Below, piece after piece: positions 15,528 to 16,442 of a DNA stretch of 16,442 nt. The notes beneath the pieces are model-generated. The model made no database searches, was not told the origin of the DNA, and saw only the letters and a list, made by a program, of their open reading frames with translations. The stretch spans positions 1 to 16,442 of the forward strand of contig JAUMXD010000028.1 of the NCBI GenBank assembly GCA_030529305.1, written 5' to 3'. This DNA is from Allobrachymonas sp. GTDB taxonomy: Bacteria > Pseudomonadota > Gammaproteobacteria > Burkholderiales > Burkholderiaceae. How positions within the stretch are numbered: position 1 is the first letter of the stretch; each line of letters opens with the position of its first letter. The position numbers and the translations under genes are program-made.

Positions 15528-15914
15528 ATGAACACAGCAAGACCATCTTCGCAAAGCATTTTGATCATCATTCATGCACCGCCTTATGGCAGCGAGCGTT
15601 GCCTTTCGGCCCTACGACTGGCCTTGGCCCTGGCAGGGCAAGCGCCAAACACGGAAAACGTGCCGCACGTGCAGGTGTTTTTGATGTCTGATGCCGTGGG
15701 GCTGGGCCTGCCCAATCAGCAAGATGCTTCAGGCAAGCCTTTGCAAACCATGGTGCAAGAGCTGGCGGATTTGCAGGTGCCTGTGCTGCTGTGTCGCACC
15801 TGTGCGCTGGCGCGGGGGCTGGCAGATTTGCCCTTGATCAAGGGTTGCCGCATCGGCACTTTGGATGAGTTGGCTGTAGCCACTTTGCAGGCCGACAAAG
15901 TGCTGACCTTTTGA
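15528..15914 (+). CDS. DsrE/DsrF-like sulfur-relay family protein
   Basis: This 128-residue cytoplasmic protein is of the DsrE/YchN-like family; members form small multimers, and several carry sulfur on a conserved cysteine. It begins with the family strand ILIIIHAPPYGSERCLSALR, continues with VFLMSDAVGLGLPNQ and a Cys-x2-Cys pair (Cys89, Cys92) in LLCRTCALARGL, and ends in the conserved ADKVLTF. The length is normal. I chose ATG 15528 over ATG 15507, which sits almost on the predicted transcription start. Neither has a strong Shine-Dalgarno. The stop overlaps an ATG of a following ORF (TGATG). The substrate and partner are unknown; no other sulfur-relay genes are near. Confidence 0.88.
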   Translation: MNTARPSSQSILIIIHAPPYGSERCLSALRLALALAGQAPNTENVPHVQVFLMSDAVGLGLPNQQDASGKPLQTMVQELADLQVPVLLCRTCALARGLADLPLIKGCRIGTLDELAVATLQADKVLTF

Positions 15915-16150
15915 TGCAACAGACAAGCCTTGATGCGCAAGGTTTTGATCCGGATGGTGAGAACGATGAGCTATTACAACTTGCCACTCTTCACCAAAGA
16001 TGCTATTGGTTCAAGATAATTCGAGCCGCTGTAATTGTGAAAAAGTTGTTTGTGCAGATTGTGAATCATCGAATTATCAACTTTCCCTTGTGGCTAGATT
16101 TTTATGTCATAAAAAATGTTTATATTAATTTCAGCCTAAAATTCGTATAA
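15914..16150 (+). CDS. Doubtful ORF coupled to the DsrE-family gene
   Basis: A 78-codon frame starts at an ATG overlapping the upstream stop (TGATG), an arrangement typical of translational coupling. The first 30 or so residues are acidic and protein-like (LDAQGFDPDGENDELLQLAT), but the rest lies in AT-rich DNA and is a hydrophobic run without recognisable features. In another frame, ATG 15966 has a good Shine-Dalgarno (GGTGAG, 15955-15960) and reads MSYYNLPLFTKDAIGSR before a stop at 16017-16019. Either could be the surviving start of a gene cut off by the AT-rich segment. I do not recognise either. Confidence 0.25.
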   Translation: MQQTSLDAQGFDPDGENDELLQLATLHQRCYWFKIIRAAVIVKKLFVQIVNHRIINFPLWLDFYVIKNVYINFSLKFV

Positions 16151-16310
16151 AGTCAGGGGTGTGAAAGGATATAAAATCAGCGTCATTAATTGTCGGCTGG
16201 ATTTTGAATAAATTTTCATCGAACAAATAAATAATTTCATTGCTGAATTGTCTAGGTGTAAATTGAAATTCATTGAATCAATGTCTTGTAATGAAGTGGT
16301 ATTCTGCAAG
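16020..16310. other. AT-rich segment without a recognisable gene
   Basis: From about 16010 the composition turns sharply AT-rich compared with the rest of the window, and the plus strand becomes crowded with stops. A 74-codon minus-strand frame (16136-16360, ATG 16360) is open, but it has no family features and overlaps the end of the partial gene at the edge. No insertion-sequence end, tRNA or attachment-site duplication was recognised. The composition suggests recently acquired DNA or a relic. Confidence 0.45.
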
Positions 16311-16442
16311 TCAGAATCCTTTGCCAGTAATTGATGTGTTGAATGCGCAATGAATTTCATTATTTAAGTTGAATGTTTTTCCCAACTCCACCACCGACAA
16401 CGGTGCAGACCCTTCCGCCTTGTTATTGATCGTCACATAAGC
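16311..16442 (-). CDS. 3' end of an unidentified gene cut by the right edge
   Basis: On the minus strand a frame is open from the window edge for 43 codons and stops at TGA 16311-16313. The first 22 or so codons use GC-rich codons like a real gene and read NNKAEGSAPLSVVELGKTF; the remainder is AT-rich. There is no start codon in view that would make it complete, so it should be the C-terminus of a gene continuing to the right. I do not recognise the family. Confidence 0.4.
   Translation of the reverse strand, partial: AYVTINNKAEGSAPLSVVELGKTFNLNNEIHCAFNTSITGKGF

Noticed and set aside
1..16442. CRISPR arrays, insertion sequences, tRNA/rRNA genes, toxin-antitoxin or defence modules
   Set aside because: I looked for regular spaced repeats, transposase-like frames, cloverleaf-like segments and small paired ORFs on both strands and found none that could be supported.

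Overview
The window reads as an ordinary stretch of a betaproteobacterial chromosome, most likely order Burkholderiales and possibly Comamonadaceae. The evidence is the moderately GC-rich coding sequence, the pilB-pilC-pilD-coaE-zapD-yacG gene order typical of beta/gammaproteobacteria, and the protein families present. The genus cannot be fixed from the sequence alone. Most genes are conserved housekeeping genes; compositionally foreign sequence appears only at the right end.

Layout. (1) 1-1273, minus strand: mnmH (selU), a tRNA wobble-uridine modification enzyme. A possible small ORF overlaps its start codon and another gene may begin at the left edge. (2) 1521-4027, plus strand: nadA (quinolinate synthase), nadC (quinolinate phosphoribosyltransferase) and a small cysteine-containing lipoprotein. 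(3) 4294-11874, minus strand: a long run transcribed right to left, pilB, pilC, pilD (type IV pilus ATPase, platform protein, prepilin peptidase), a 244-bp gap with hairpins, then coaE, zapD, yacG and nadB. Neighbours overlap by a few bases at pilC/pilD, coaE/zapD and yacG/nadB, which suggests translational coupling. (4) 12211-13728, plus strand: an orphan family-5 (peptide/opine type) ABC-transporter substrate-binding lipoprotein. (5) 14025-15089, minus strand: a threonine-aldolase-family PLP enzyme with an unusual structured leader. (6) 15528-15914, plus strand: a DsrE-family protein, followed by sequence that turns AT-rich and holds only weak ORFs and the 3' end of an unidentified gene running off the right edge.

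Working together: NadB (aspartate to iminoaspartate), NadA (iminoaspartate plus DHAP to quinolinate) and NadC (quinolinate to nicotinate mononucleotide) form the complete de novo NAD entry pathway, encoded by two convergent transcripts. PilB, PilC and PilD build and power type IV pili. CoaE completes coenzyme A synthesis, ZapD cross-links FtsZ filaments at division, and YacG is a small zinc protein reported to restrain gyrase.

The most interesting unexplained signal is the leader of the threonine-aldolase-like gene (about 15090-15350, minus strand). It has a clear intrinsic terminator, two upstream helices, an upstream copy of the terminator's 5' arm that could act as an antiterminator partner, and five copies of one hexamer. 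It looks like a riboswitch or attenuator, or a small RNA gene. No CRISPR array, insertion sequence, tRNA or rRNA gene was recognised.
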